The notes under the pieces were generated by a model, which worked only from the letters and a program-made list of their open reading frames with translations, did no database searches and was not told the origin of the DNA. 20,048 bases of DNA from positions 1 through 20,048 of IMG/VR virus record IMGVR_UViG_3300042355_000776. One strand, 5' to 3'. This document shows positions 6,159 through 13,251 of this stretch, in pieces; position 1 is the stretch's first letter; each line of letters starts with the position of its first letter. The position numbers and the translations under genes are program-made. Source of the stretch: a virus.

Positions 6159-7781
6159 TCAAACGAATCTTTTGAGGAAGTATTTAGGTAGCTTATCTTT
6201 GTTTTTTAATACCGAATCGGTTATGGATGCATCCATTATGTAAGTCACACACTTATCCTTTTCAGATCTAACACCTCTACCACATGCTTGAATTAGATTA
6301 TTCAACATTTTATTCAAATACCAAACGGGATCATCCTTGAACAATTTCTTGATTCTTTCATCTCCTAATGGTAGCCATGCCGCTTTCATTATAATCTGAA
6401 ATCTAGCCAAGTCCTCTTTTAAATCGATACCATATGTCAATGAAGGACTCACCAAAATAGTGTTTTCGTCAGATTCGTAATGTTGCTTCAATATTTGCTC
6501 GTTATTGCAACCGGGAACTCGAAATAGAAACCTAGAATCTTTTATATTTTCTTTTAAAAATTCCGTTATTTCCATGGTGTGTGTATGGATGATTCCCTTC
6601 ACATCTTTATGATAATCACATATTTTTTTGACCTGTGATTTTAGATTTGGTAGTTGTTCTTTCAGATTTTTGTAATTCAACCTGACTTTTGTTGTTGATA
6701 GAATCGGCGCGTTCTTTGGATTGAATGTAGAATCAACTTCAATATATTCATAATCATCAATACCCAATGTTTTCGCAAAATGTTTGTGATCGATGATGGT
6801 AGCAGACATCAGCAATATTTTTTCACCATATGCAAATATATGTTTGGACAAAGTATCCACCTTTAATGGTTTTAATGTTATTTCATTTTGCGTTTTTTCT
6901 ATCAAATATTCGCAAGAGTTCCATGTCTCAATTGTTGTCTTGAGAGACATAAACAAGTTATTATACAACGAATACCTTTGCAATTCCGATACTGGTATAT
7001 CATTTTTCTTTCGAGATAAGTTTTTCTTGATTGAATCAATTTCGGTGTTCAACTTAATAATTAAGTTGTTTAACCAAACATGAAATTTTGTATAATCCGA
7101 TATCGGTATTCCCAAAATAGGAATATCCAATTTTTTTAGTATTTTCAGATTTATACTCCTACTGAATCTTTTGATTAGTTCATCTTCAATCTCGGAAGCT
7201 TCATCACATATGATAAATTCTCTTTTCTTGACATGATCTGGCAAAGACAAAAACATGCTATAATTCAAAACACCAAATCTACTAACTAACAATTCTTTTC
7301 TGGAATTGTAATATGGACATACGGAGTTTGCTATGCATTTGTCCTTCAATTTGGAATCGAAAACACATGGAGCTACTTCAACTTCAAATCTAGGGTCTAC
7401 AGCACAAATGTAATTACGTTTACCTTTTAAAAGATTAGCATCGTCAAATGTTTCTTTATATTGATCTTGCAATCCTTTGGTTATAGTCAAAGCAAAAGCA
7501 CCAAATTCTGGTTCTGCAATACAATCAGATGCTCTATAATATTCACCAAACTGATCAATAGCAAATGCTTCATTACTTTCTATCAAGTATTTGTATTCTT
7601 GTGATGGAGTTTTACTCGCATTCCCTAAAGTTTTTGACAAAAAACTTTTACCACTCCCTGTTGGAGCACAACATATGACATATCGTTTTCCTTTGTCAAA
7701 GGCAGCATCGATCCTAGATAGCAATTCCTCTTGTTGTTTTAGTGGGGTAAAATTTTCCGGAAATTTATCGATTAGATTCAC
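6159..7781 (-). CDS. XPD/DinG-type superfamily 2 helicase with a four-cysteine iron-sulphur motif
   Basis: 540 residues. Walker A is APTGSGKS (39-46), motif II is DEAS (193-196, a DEAH-box variant), motif III is SATI (326-329), and motif VI is QACGRGVR (498-505). Between motifs Ia and II four cysteines at 126, 139, 149 and 155, the last followed by PYY, have the spacing style of the 4Fe-4S domain of XPD, Rad3 and DinG helicases, which unwind DNA 5' to 3'. An insertion of about 50 residues (about 52-95) separates Walker A from motif Ia (ALTITKG), longer than usual. A DNA repair or replication role is inferred. The start is GTG without Shine-Dalgarno; the upstream frame is closed by a TGA with no better start. 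It begins 31 bases after the preceding gene and ends right before the gp15 promoter. Confidence 0.85.
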   Translation of the reverse strand: MNLIDKFPENFTPLKQQEELLSRIDAAFDKGKRYVICCAPTGSGKSFLSKTLGNASKTPSQEYKYLIESNEAFAIDQFGEYYRASDCIAEPEFGAFALTITKGLQDQYKETFDDANLLKGKRNYICAVDPRFEVEVAPCVFDSKLKDKCIANSVCPYYNSRKELLVSRFGVLNYSMFLSLPDHVKKREFIICDEASEIEDELIKRFSRSINLKILKKLDIPILGIPISDYTKFHVWLNNLIIKLNTEIDSIKKNLSRKKNDIPVSELQRYSLYNNLFMSLKTTIETWNSCEYLIEKTQNEITLKPLKVDTLSKHIFAYGEKILLMSATIIDHKHFAKTLGIDDYEYIEVDSTFNPKNAPILSTTKVRLNYKNLKEQLPNLKSQVKKICDYHKDVKGIIHTHTMEITEFLKENIKDSRFLFRVPGCNNEQILKQHYESDENTILVSPSLTYGIDLKEDLARFQIIMKAAWLPLGDERIKKLFKDDPVWYLNKMLNNLIQACGRGVRSEKDKCVTYIMDASITDSVLKNKDKLPKYFLKRFV

Positions 7782-7812
7782 CGGGATAAGGTAGTCTATA
7801 AGATTCTTTTCG

Positions 7813-8151
7813 TCAAGCCATTTTCTCGTATATCACCAATCTGTTGTTGTACAACTTCGAATTGGTTTTTTTATTCAAAGATAATAATCTGTATTTGATA
7901 TTATGATCGGCAGTTCCGAAACTAGAAATTGTATATTCCAATGTTAATATACCCTCACTCACATGGATTTTAAATGGATATGGAATTTCATATTTTTTGG
8001 TTTCGTTGTTATCTAACTTAAGATACAAATTTATATAAAAATCCTTCTGATTGATCAAAACTAATTTACCTTCCTTTACTAGTTTGCCATCTATTCGAAA
8101 TTCCAGATTTCTTTGTAAAAGATTATTAAAAGCTAATTCTACATTTGTCAT
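7813..8151 (-). CDS. hypothetical protein, beta-rich, 112 residues
   Basis: No family recognised. The composition (alternating hydrophobic and charged residues, few helix-formers, phrases such as FRIDGKLVKEGKLVLINQ and FYINLYLKL) suggests a small all-beta fold. It starts one base after the stop codon of the preceding gene with no promoter or Shine-Dalgarno, so translation is probably coupled. It sits between the SH3-barrel-type protein and the iron-sulphur helicase in one minus-strand unit, which hints at a nucleic-acid-related role but does not show it. Confidence 0.75.
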   Translation of the reverse strand: MTNVELAFNNLLQRNLEFRIDGKLVKEGKLVLINQKDFYINLYLKLDNNETKKYEIPYPFKIHVSEGILTLEYTISSFGTADHNIKYRLLSLNKKTNSKLYNNRLVIYEKMA

Positions 8152-8152
8152 A

Positions 8153-8533
8153 TTATGAATCCATGTACACCATTTTTTCTAAAGTGGACATCGTGTATAT
8201 TTTTTCGTTGAAAAATTTCCAGAATGTATCATTTGCTGGATAACTTTTTATCAAATAACATTCGTCCATATTTATACATCTATAATCAATCATCAATATA
8301 TCCCAAGTGATAATTAGATTTTTTTGTTGTGGATTGAAATGCGGTAATTGTGTCGGTGGTCTATACCCAAGTACCATTCTTCCATTAAATGAATTTAATA
8401 AAGAACTTGAATTTGTACATAGCATTTTCCTAAAATCTGGTCTATATGTAATGGGATGTCTTCTAAAAAAAGAAATCTCACACACATTACGCATGAGTGT
8501 GAGATGTAATTGATTATAGGTGACACGCTTCAC
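8153..8533 (-). CDS. WYL_2/DUF2693-type SH3-barrel protein (probable)
   Basis: 126 residues. The pattern, a V..I.F.RR segment, then an RKMLCTNSSSLLNS loop, a YRPPTQLP motif, a LIITWDILMIDYRCINMD strand pair and a PANDTFWKFFNEKIY C-terminal region, matches a phage family I know as Sm-like SH3 beta-barrel proteins (WYL_2, DUF2693) found in T4-like genomes. The recall is from memory and the function is unknown. The start is GTG (8533), placed exactly 5 bases after a TAAATA box, which supports it over internal ATGs. A perfect 9-base inverted repeat lies at codons about 10-20 (8475-8505), where it could affect translation or transcription. It is the first of three genes ending with the helicase. 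Confidence 0.75.
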   Translation of the reverse strand: MKRVTYNQLHLTLMRNVCEISFFRRHPITYRPDFRKMLCTNSSSLLNSFNGRMVLGYRPPTQLPHFNPQQKNLIITWDILMIDYRCINMDECYLIKSYPANDTFWKFFNEKIYTMSTLEKMVYMDS

Positions 8534-8538
8534 CTATA

Positions 8539-8544
8539 TATTTA
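8539..8544 (-). promoter_or_regulatory. late-type promoter box before the GTG start at 8533
   Basis: The minus strand reads ATTAAATATATAG then GTG. The TAAATA core is 5 bases from a non-ATG start, which suggests that box position, not the codon, is what is conserved. Confidence 0.55.
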
Positions 8545-8556
8545 ATCTAAAAACAG

Positions 8557-8967
8557 TTAGTTTGGTTTAGCAATACCAAATAGACGTGCTTCATTTAAAA
8601 ATAAACCCTTTCTGACCTTGCCATAACCTTCGATTTCCATATTCGAGACAGTGGCACCACGATCATTGGGAAATACGACAATATCATCCTTTTTTGTATA
8701 TTTTACATTAGGACCAGCTAAAATAACTTTTCCTTTCCTCCATGCTTTGGTATTCGCATTTGTAGGCACAAAAATACCATTTCTCATTATAGCAGATCCA
8801 TTTGAATCATCTACTTCATCTACATATTCAACCAATACAATATCATCAAATACGAAGGACAATTTATAATCATCAAAACCAAAAAACCCCTCTGAATTAC
8901 CATCAAGATCTATAAGACCTTTGGTATTTTTCAGATTATCCATATGTGTCGGCAATTCTTGTTTCAT
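8557..8967 (-). CDS. 31: GroES-like co-chaperonin (gp31-type)
   Basis: 136 residues. After a roughly 30-residue leader, the protein shows a GroES-type beta barrel: FVFDDIVLVEYV (first strand), a mobile-loop region with a glycine and IFVPTN, WRKGKVILAGPNVKYTKKDD (the G-x-V...G.G......GD pattern of the family), IVVFPNDRG, and a closing NEARLFGIA strand. In T4, gp31 replaces host GroES so that GroEL can fold the major capsid protein gp23; T4-like phages often carry such genes. Sequence identity to gp31 is not evident by eye, so the call rests on fold pattern. It begins 5 bases after the clamp-loader stop codon without its own promoter or Shine-Dalgarno, so the two are probably cotranscribed. Confidence 0.7.
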   Translation of the reverse strand: MKQELPTHMDNLKNTKGLIDLDGNSEGFFGFDDYKLSFVFDDIVLVEYVDEVDDSNGSAIMRNGIFVPTNANTKAWRKGKVILAGPNVKYTKKDDIVVFPNDRGATVSNMEIEGYGKVRKGLFLNEARLFGIAKPN

Positions 8968-8972
8968 ACAAT

Positions 8973-9350
8973 CTAATTAGCTAATTCTTCCAATAAATCA
9001 ATATAAGTATCAATTTCTCTGATCGATAATTCGTTATATTTTGCTATCGATTTATTTGCATCTGATACTTCGGATGTTTTTTCTTTATTTTTCTTAATAT
9101 ACTCTATTTTTTTCTTAATTTTCTGTTTAGGAATTGTATTATATATGAAATCGAATTGATTCTGTTTGTCGCCTAAAATCGATCCGTATGTATTTGTCGT
9201 TTCGTTAATAATCTTAGCATTGTCGGTACTATGCATAGAAATCCAGCGATTAACCATATAAAGACTGAATTGAGTTTCTGATTCATTTATTATTTGCGGT
9301 TTTGTTTTTTTATATAAAATAGAATCTATATATTCGAATATTGTTTCCAT
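8973..9350 (-). CDS. 62: DNA polymerase clamp-loader small subunit (gp62-type)
   Basis: 125 residues from the ATG at 9350. The FSLYMVNRWISMH segment followed by NAKIINETTNTYGSI, then FDFIYNTIPKQKIKKKIEYI and KKNKE, is the pattern of the phage clamp-loader A subunit (gp62 family) in distant T4-like phages, where the protein is shorter than the 187 residues of T4 gp62. With gp44 it opens and loads the gp45 sliding clamp. The frame is open to an ATG at 9362, but a Shine-Dalgarno GGGAG (9356-9360) is spaced 5 bases from the ATG at 9350, so METIFEYIDSIL is the better start. An early-type promoter may lie just upstream. It is followed by the GroES-like gene. Confidence 0.8.
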   Translation of the reverse strand: METIFEYIDSILYKKTKPQIINESETQFSLYMVNRWISMHSTDNAKIINETTNTYGSILGDKQNQFDFIYNTIPKQKIKKKIEYIKKNKEKTSEVSDANKSIAKYNELSIREIDTYIDLLEELAN

Positions 9351-9355
9351 TATTA

Positions 9356-9360
9356 CTCCC
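9356..9360 (-). promoter_or_regulatory. ribosome binding site fixing the clamp-loader start
   Basis: The minus strand reads GGGAGTAATA then ATG (9350). This is one of few clear Shine-Dalgarno sequences in the window. It overlaps codons of the longer frame, so the start at 9350 is preferred over 9362. Confidence 0.65.
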
Positions 9361-9388
9361 ATCCTACCAATTTTTCATATTTTGTCAA
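9361..9388 (-). promoter_or_regulatory. possible sigma-70 (early) promoter for the clamp-loader gene
   Basis: TTGACA (9383-9388) is a perfect -35. After a 16-base spacer comes TAGGAT (9361-9366), 4 of 6 matches to TATAAT. The -10 is weak, so this is only a candidate. An early promoter would suit a replication gene. Confidence 0.4.
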
Positions 9389-9409
9389 TTTCATTTTCGC
9401 TTAAACATG

Positions 9410-9415
9410 TAAATA
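9410..9415 (+). promoter_or_regulatory. late-type promoter box for the gene at 9422
   Basis: TGTAAATAATTAAA then ATG. The TAAATA core is 6 bases from the start codon, on the plus strand. Confidence 0.5.
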
Positions 9416-9421
9416 ATTAAA

Positions 9422-10102
9422 ATGGCTGAAGACGTATACATTAATGTAAAAGATTTGCCCGAAGTAACGGAAATCGTTAATGGTGATTATATTTTGATAG
9501 AAACCCCAGATGGTACTAATATAATCAACTTTGAAAATTTCGTATTACCTACAGCTAATACTTTGATCACTACATTAGCTACAGAAAATACAAATGCTAT
9601 ATTGAGCTTATCCGCCGATACTAGCACTAAGATTTCTACGCTGGAACAAAGTGTTAGTGCATTGTCTTCATTTGCAGTTGCCAAAGCAACTGTAACGATA
9701 GCACAGAATAATTACTCCGGAACTGCCGTTCTTTTATTCGAACCAACAAAAGTACCTTCACTCCTACCATTAACAGTTGAAGATATCATTGTAGTACCTG
9801 CTAATGAATATGCCGCTAAAAATCAATTCTATATAAGCAATCTATCACAACAGAACCTTGTTACAATAACTGGTATATTCCCACTACAATCCATAAGTCT
9901 CACCGATGAAACTCCTATCGTGTTACCTTCAAACAAGGTTACATTTACTGGTAGTACATCAGCACTAAGCGCACTTAGTGGCACAGTACCAGAATATGAA
10001 TTGAGTGTTTCTGATATTCTCAGCAGAATTGAATTTAAGACTGAATACACTCCAGCTATTCAAGAAGCAAAATACAATATTTTTGTTGTTAAGAAGTTTT
10101 AG
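9422..10102 (+). CDS. probable virion structural protein (beta-rich, tail-fibre-like)
   Basis: 226 residues, low in charge and rich in Ser, Thr, Ala and Val. The opening INVKDLPEVTEIVNGDYILI followed by a TNIINFENF strand is a module I have seen at the N-terminus of phage tail and fibre-associated proteins, where 'DGDYLLIE' strands fold as a small beta domain. A short heptad-like helix follows (TKISTLEQSVSAL, about residues 69-81), consistent with a trimeric coiled coil, then beta-rich sequence. No enzyme motif is seen. It stands alone on the plus strand behind its own late-type box and converges on the kinase-like gene, overlapping its 3' end by 14 bases. The structural role is inferred from composition and the N-terminal module. 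Confidence 0.7.
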   Translation: MAEDVYINVKDLPEVTEIVNGDYILIETPDGTNIINFENFVLPTANTLITTLATENTNAILSLSADTSTKISTLEQSVSALSSFAVAKATVTIAQNNYSGTAVLLFEPTKVPSLLPLTVEDIIVVPANEYAAKNQFYISNLSQQNLVTITGIFPLQSISLTDETPIVLPSNKVTFTGSTSALSALSGTVPEYELSVSDILSRIEFKTEYTPAIQEAKYNIFVVKKF

Positions 10103-10850
10103 TATTCTTAACAAATTCTTTCAACATTTGTAATTGTTGTTTTTCAAATTTTTCCGATTGATTTGCGTTTTGTTGTTCTTGTAACAGATTTTCGATATCG
10201 CTCAGATTTTGTGGATTAAGTATCGTATCTGCTTCTTCACCTATAATATTACCATCCGTATTTAAATATTGTCGGATGAGGTGGATTCTTTCTTCTCTAT
10301 TTCCGAAAATTTCTATTATAGCTGGACAATCGTCTTTCGGGAAAAACTGGGTCTTGTTGAAATTACTATGATATTGATACATCAATGCCTTGAATATATT
10401 ATCAATTTCTTCAATATATACTGGATCAGTTTCCCTTAATTTATCTCCAACTATTTCAACGGGTGATAATTTTGTCTTCGGAATGAAAAATATAATATCC
10501 AAAAAATGCATCGATTCCCTAACTAGGGGAACTATTTTGTTTATAAATTCCGCGTCTATATCAGATGATTGTTTTTCAAATGCCCACAATGAATAAACCA
10601 AACAATCTATAGGTGATCTATCAAAAATAATTTTGTCATCTGCTGTGTATTTTTGTAAATCATCGATCATTCCATTTAAAATTGCCCACTGACCATCCTT
10701 ATTACACGATTTACTATGTGGGTATTTATTTTCTTCCAAAAGTTTCCTGTAATTAAATTCGCTAGTTTTATATTTGGGCCATTCTTTAATGAAATCATTA
10801 ACTAATGTTGTTTTACCCAAATTGGCAGACCCACTTATACTAATTCGCAT
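10089..10850 (-). CDS. P-loop NTPase, nucleotide/nucleoside kinase-like
   Basis: 253 residues. The N-terminus ISISGSANLGKTTLVNDFIK holds a Walker A motif GSANLGKT (7-14). A KIIFDRSPIDCLVYSLW segment (about 94-110) has the DRSP 'aspartate-arginine' element seen in deoxynucleoside and thymidylate-type kinases and in NadR-like AAA_28 ATPases, and an FFIPKTK strand follows. The C-terminal 50 residues are Gln- and Asn-rich and helical. It probably phosphorylates a nucleoside, nucleotide or related small molecule, but substrate residues cannot be assigned by eye. The upstream sequence is GTAAAATATATTC then ATG, a one-mismatch version (AAAATA) of the late box at the standard 5-base spacing. The 3' end overlaps the convergent gene at 9422-10102. 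Confidence 0.75.
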   Translation of the reverse strand: MRISISGSANLGKTTLVNDFIKEWPKYKTSEFNYRKLLEENKYPHSKSCNKDGQWAILNGMIDDLQKYTADDKIIFDRSPIDCLVYSLWAFEKQSSDIDAEFINKIVPLVRESMHFLDIIFFIPKTKLSPVEIVGDKLRETDPVYIEEIDNIFKALMYQYHSNFNKTQFFPKDDCPAIIEIFGNREERIHLIRQYLNTDGNIIGEEADTILNPQNLSDIENLLQEQQNANQSEKFEKQQLQMLKEFVKNTKTS

Positions 10851-10855
10851 GAATA

Positions 10856-10861
10856 TATTTT
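10856..10861 (-). promoter_or_regulatory. weak late-type box for the kinase-like gene
   Basis: The minus strand reads AAAATA (one mismatch to TAAATA) 5 bases before ATG (10850). The spacing is exact but the core is imperfect. Confidence 0.35.
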
Positions 10862-10864
10862 ACA

Positions 10865-11287
10865 TCATGTTTCGGAATCTTCAATATCTGATTTTATTGA
10901 TGTAGTAGATTTTTTAACAGGCATTTTGTATTTTAAAAAAGATGCTATATCTCTTTTTGTAAATTTACACAAAGGATATTTGTGTATATCATATACATCA
11001 GCCCAAACATATTTTGAATGTTCTTTGCTGAGTTTTACTGTTCCGGGTTTTGGTTTACCATAGTATAAAACAAAATCAGGTTTCTTAAAAAATAATTTAT
11101 AATTAGATAATTCTAATCCGGTTTCTTCGAATAATTCTCTTTTTAAAGCTTGTATATAAGTTTCATCTACATTTAAATGTCCGCCGGGAAATTGAAATTT
11201 CTGCAATCTTTCTGAAAATAATAATAAAACTCTATCTTTCTTTAATAAGATTATCTTCGACACCTTTTTTGTATCTAATGTGTCCAT
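10865..11287 (-). CDS. Nudix hydrolase
   Basis: 140 residues. A complete Nudix box runs from Gly36 to Leu58 in the pattern G-x5-E-x7-R-E-L-x-E-E-x-G-L: Gly36, Glu42, Arg50, Glu51, Glu54, Glu55 and Gly57 are all in place. Nudix enzymes cleave nucleoside diphosphates linked to another group, such as oxidised dNTPs, NADH or capped RNA; the substrate cannot be told here. The residues before the box (FQFPGGHL) are typical of MutT-like members. T4 has an unrelated Nudix protein, NudE. A late-type box lies exactly 5 bases before the ATG, predicting a leaderless single-gene mRNA. The gene is followed 14 bases later by the start of the kinase-like gene. Confidence 0.92.
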   Translation of the reverse strand: MDTLDTKKVSKIILLKKDRVLLLFSERLQKFQFPGGHLNVDETYIQALKRELFEETGLELSNYKLFFKKPDFVLYYGKPKPGTVKLSKEHSKYVWADVYDIHKYPLCKFTKRDIASFLKYKMPVKKSTTSIKSDIEDSET

Positions 11288-11292
11288 CTTAT

Positions 11293-11298
11293 TATTTA
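11293..11298 (-). promoter_or_regulatory. late-type promoter box for the Nudix gene
   Basis: The minus strand reads GATAAATAATAAG then ATG (11287). GATAAATA is 7 of 8 against the T4 late consensus, with 5 bases to the start codon. Confidence 0.65.
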
Positions 11299-11324
11299 TC
11301 AGATACTTCGGAACTAGCTACCAA

Positions 11325-12152
11325 TCATTTCACTGCTTCATAATATCTGACATAATCAACCATCATTTTGACCTTGGGATTTTCTCTGGTGCCATAACCA
11401 TCTTTTGGTATTGGTCCAGACCAAAGCATGTCTTGCACTTCAGTGCTAAAAATCATGAATTGTGGTCTATGTGATATGACTTGAGTATGAGTCCATACCA
11501 ATCTCCCATCAATGTAGAATTTATAATAATCCTTGGTCCATTCCAATGCATATGTGTGGTATCCTATGCCTAAACCAAGATCTTCCGTTTCTATTCCATC
11601 CCACCCACTATTCTCACCATAATCTCCCCAGTGTAGGTTTATTGAATTTATCCCCGATATATGATTGAAATCATTATCAAAAACTCTATGTTCTACGATG
11701 TCGATTTCAACACCAGCTTTACCGGGATCATTTAATGGATTGCCTATTGTAGATGATTGCAACCAAAAATCGGAAAATGTTCCGGAATAATCCATGAAAC
11801 ATATAGAAGCTTCCCAATAACCATACGTTTTTTCAAATATACCTTCAGTTGAAATTACTCCCGTATAATGCTTACCATCAATGGTGTATGTTTTTATTAC
11901 TAAATTGCCATTCTCCAATGATACCGCTTCGGGAACATCTATAGCATGTCTTCGTTGACCCTGAGACCAATGTCTCCATTTACTTTTGTCTAATTCTATG
12001 CCATTAAAATCATCAGACCAAACCAATTTATAATTAGGTGGAGGATCGGCAGTAATATGATTAGGAATTAAAAATATAAATATTCCTATTAAAAATAGTC
12101 GAACTAATTTTGAAAAGATTTTAGCCTTTTCAAAATTTAAGTTCGTTTTCAT
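11325..12152 (-). CDS. secreted GH16 glycoside hydrolase (laminarinase/agarase-type clan)
   Basis: 275 residues. Positions 13-35 form a signal peptide: basic residues, a hydrophobic core (LFLIGIFIFLIP) and an ITA cleavage site. The mature protein opens YKLVWSDDFNG, the usual first strand of bacterial GH16 beta-jellyroll enzymes. The catalytic motif EIDIVEH contains Glu149 (nucleophile), Asp151 and Glu154 (acid/base) in the E-x-D-x-x-E order. YHTYALEW, YKFYIDG and the closing VDYVRYYE strand complete the family pattern. GH16 enzymes hydrolyse beta-1,3/1,4-glucans, agarose, carrageenan or related polysaccharides; substrate cannot be told. A phage-encoded, signal-peptide-bearing GH16 is unusual: it could clear capsule or matrix polysaccharide when cells are lysed or export it beforehand. 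It follows PhoH by 6 bases and probably shares its mRNA. Confidence 0.93.
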   Translation of the reverse strand: MKTNLNFEKAKIFSKLVRLFLIGIFIFLIPNHITADPPPNYKLVWSDDFNGIELDKSKWRHWSQGQRRHAIDVPEAVSLENGNLVIKTYTIDGKHYTGVISTEGIFEKTYGYWEASICFMDYSGTFSDFWLQSSTIGNPLNDPGKAGVEIDIVEHRVFDNDFNHISGINSINLHWGDYGENSGWDGIETEDLGLGIGYHTYALEWTKDYYKFYIDGRLVWTHTQVISHRPQFMIFSTEVQDMLWSGPIPKDGYGTRENPKVKMMVDYVRYYEAVK

Positions 12153-12158
12153 TTCATA

Positions 12159-12959
12159 TTAATGGTGTGATAATTTATCTTTTAAATTTTTGAATGATTT
12201 TGATACAAATCTACAAAAATCAGATCGTACAATACAATCTTCCGTTAATTCTACACAATGAATTCCGTGTTCTATTGATTCTTCTGTGTTAAACAAATCA
12301 TAAACTGTTGCGAATCCAGATTTGTTTGGTGGTAAATCACTTTGATCTGGGTCTCCACAGATAATCACCTTACAGAATTCACCCACGCGAGAAAGTAATG
12401 TTTGCATTTCTCGAAGAGAAAGATTTTGTGCTTCGTCGCAACAAATAAATTTCACGGAGAAATGTAATCCGCGAGCGAAATTTATAGGACAAACTGTTAT
12501 GCGATTATCTTTTTCAAGTTTTTTAGTTTGTTGTGTACCTATTAATTCTTCGAATTTGTCATTGAAGGGAGTCAAATAAACACCAAATTTTTCCATAATA
12601 TCTCCCGGCAAAAATCCCAATTTAGAATCGGAACTTTCCACAGCAGATCTAATTAAAACTAAATCAGATACTTTTTTAGCATTTAATAATTTAAGTCCAC
12701 AATACATCGAAAGAATTGTCTTCGATGATCCCGCTGGTCCTTTTAAAAACAACGCCTTTGTTTTTTTATCCAAAACAAGATCTATAATCTCCTTTTGTTT
12801 TTCTGTCCAAGGAAGATCTTTTATTTTTAATTCATAATTGATCTTTTCCTTTTGGAAAACATACGGGGATTCCTTTTTAGTTTTGGAGTTCTTATTTAAA
12901 GACTCTTTATCCGCTTTATCATCATCTAAATGAGGATGAATTGGGGTATTATCGTCCAT
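12159..12959 (-). CDS. phoH: PhoH-like ATPase
   Basis: 266 residues. A polar tail of about 40 residues precedes the domain. WTEKQKEIIDLVLDKKTKAL leads to Walker A GPAGSSKT (74-81), then VLIRSAVESSDSKLGFLPGD (the PhoH signature region, about 101-120), Walker B FICCDEAQN with Asp175-Glu176, and the sensor ICGDPDQSDLP. This is the PhoH family, common in phages, especially marine ones, and related to the helicase-like part of PhoH2. The cellular role is not settled; ATPase or RNA helicase activity is proposed. The TAAATA box before it begins with the TAA stop codon of the preceding gene (12969-12971), a compact overlap. GH16 is the next gene. Confidence 0.93.
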   Translation of the reverse strand: MDDNTPIHPHLDDDKADKESLNKNSKTKKESPYVFQKEKINYELKIKDLPWTEKQKEIIDLVLDKKTKALFLKGPAGSSKTILSMYCGLKLLNAKKVSDLVLIRSAVESSDSKLGFLPGDIMEKFGVYLTPFNDKFEELIGTQQTKKLEKDNRITVCPINFARGLHFSVKFICCDEAQNLSLREMQTLLSRVGEFCKVIICGDPDQSDLPPNKSGFATVYDLFNTEESIEHGIHCVELTEDCIVRSDFCRFVSKSFKNLKDKLSHH

Positions 12960-12965
12960 TAATAT

Positions 12966-12971
12966 TATTTA
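12966..12971 (-). promoter_or_regulatory. late-type promoter box for phoH-GH16, overlapping a stop codon
   Basis: The minus strand reads GATAAATAATATTA then ATG (12959), 6 bases from the TAAATA core. The first three bases of TAAATA are the stop codon of the gene ending at 12969. Confidence 0.6.
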
Positions 12972-13238
12972 TCCCAGATTTGATTTTTCTATAGCAATAA
13001 GTTCTTTTATGCAATCTTCCAATGATGGTGTTATGATATCGACCTTTGTCTTTTTTGTCGGGGGTTCATTTATCATACCTGTTATATCCAAAATTCTGGA
13101 AAATACATCATATTCTAATTTTTGTAGTTTGGAATCTCTTTCGAACGGCACGGGAGAATTGAAACTACCATTTCTTGAAATAGCTGTTTTCTTAGAAAGA
13201 ACCATTTGTTCGTATGTATTTGCTAATAGTGATTCCAT
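12969..13238 (-). CDS. hypothetical protein, 89 residues
   Basis: No family recognised. Two helical parts (LLANTYEQMVLSKK and YDVFSRILDITGMI) flank a polar stretch, with a C-terminal helix ending ELIAIEKSNLG. The start at 13238 has one of the best Shine-Dalgarno sequences in the window (AGGAG, 6 bases before the ATG). It is the last gene of a five-gene minus-strand series beginning at 14907, separated from the gene before it by 11 bases. Confidence 0.7.
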   Translation of the reverse strand: MESLLANTYEQMVLSKKTAISRNGSFNSPVPFERDSKLQKLEYDVFSRILDITGMINEPPTKKTKVDIITPSLEDCIKELIAIEKSNLG

Positions 13239-13240
13239 AT

Positions 13241-13251
13241 TATTCTCCTTT
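13241..13251 (-). promoter_or_regulatory. clear Shine-Dalgarno for the gene at 13238
   Basis: The minus strand reads AAAGGAGAATAATATG: AGGAG followed by AATAAT and the ATG. It contrasts with the box-adjacent, SD-less starts of the transcription units around it. Confidence 0.6.
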
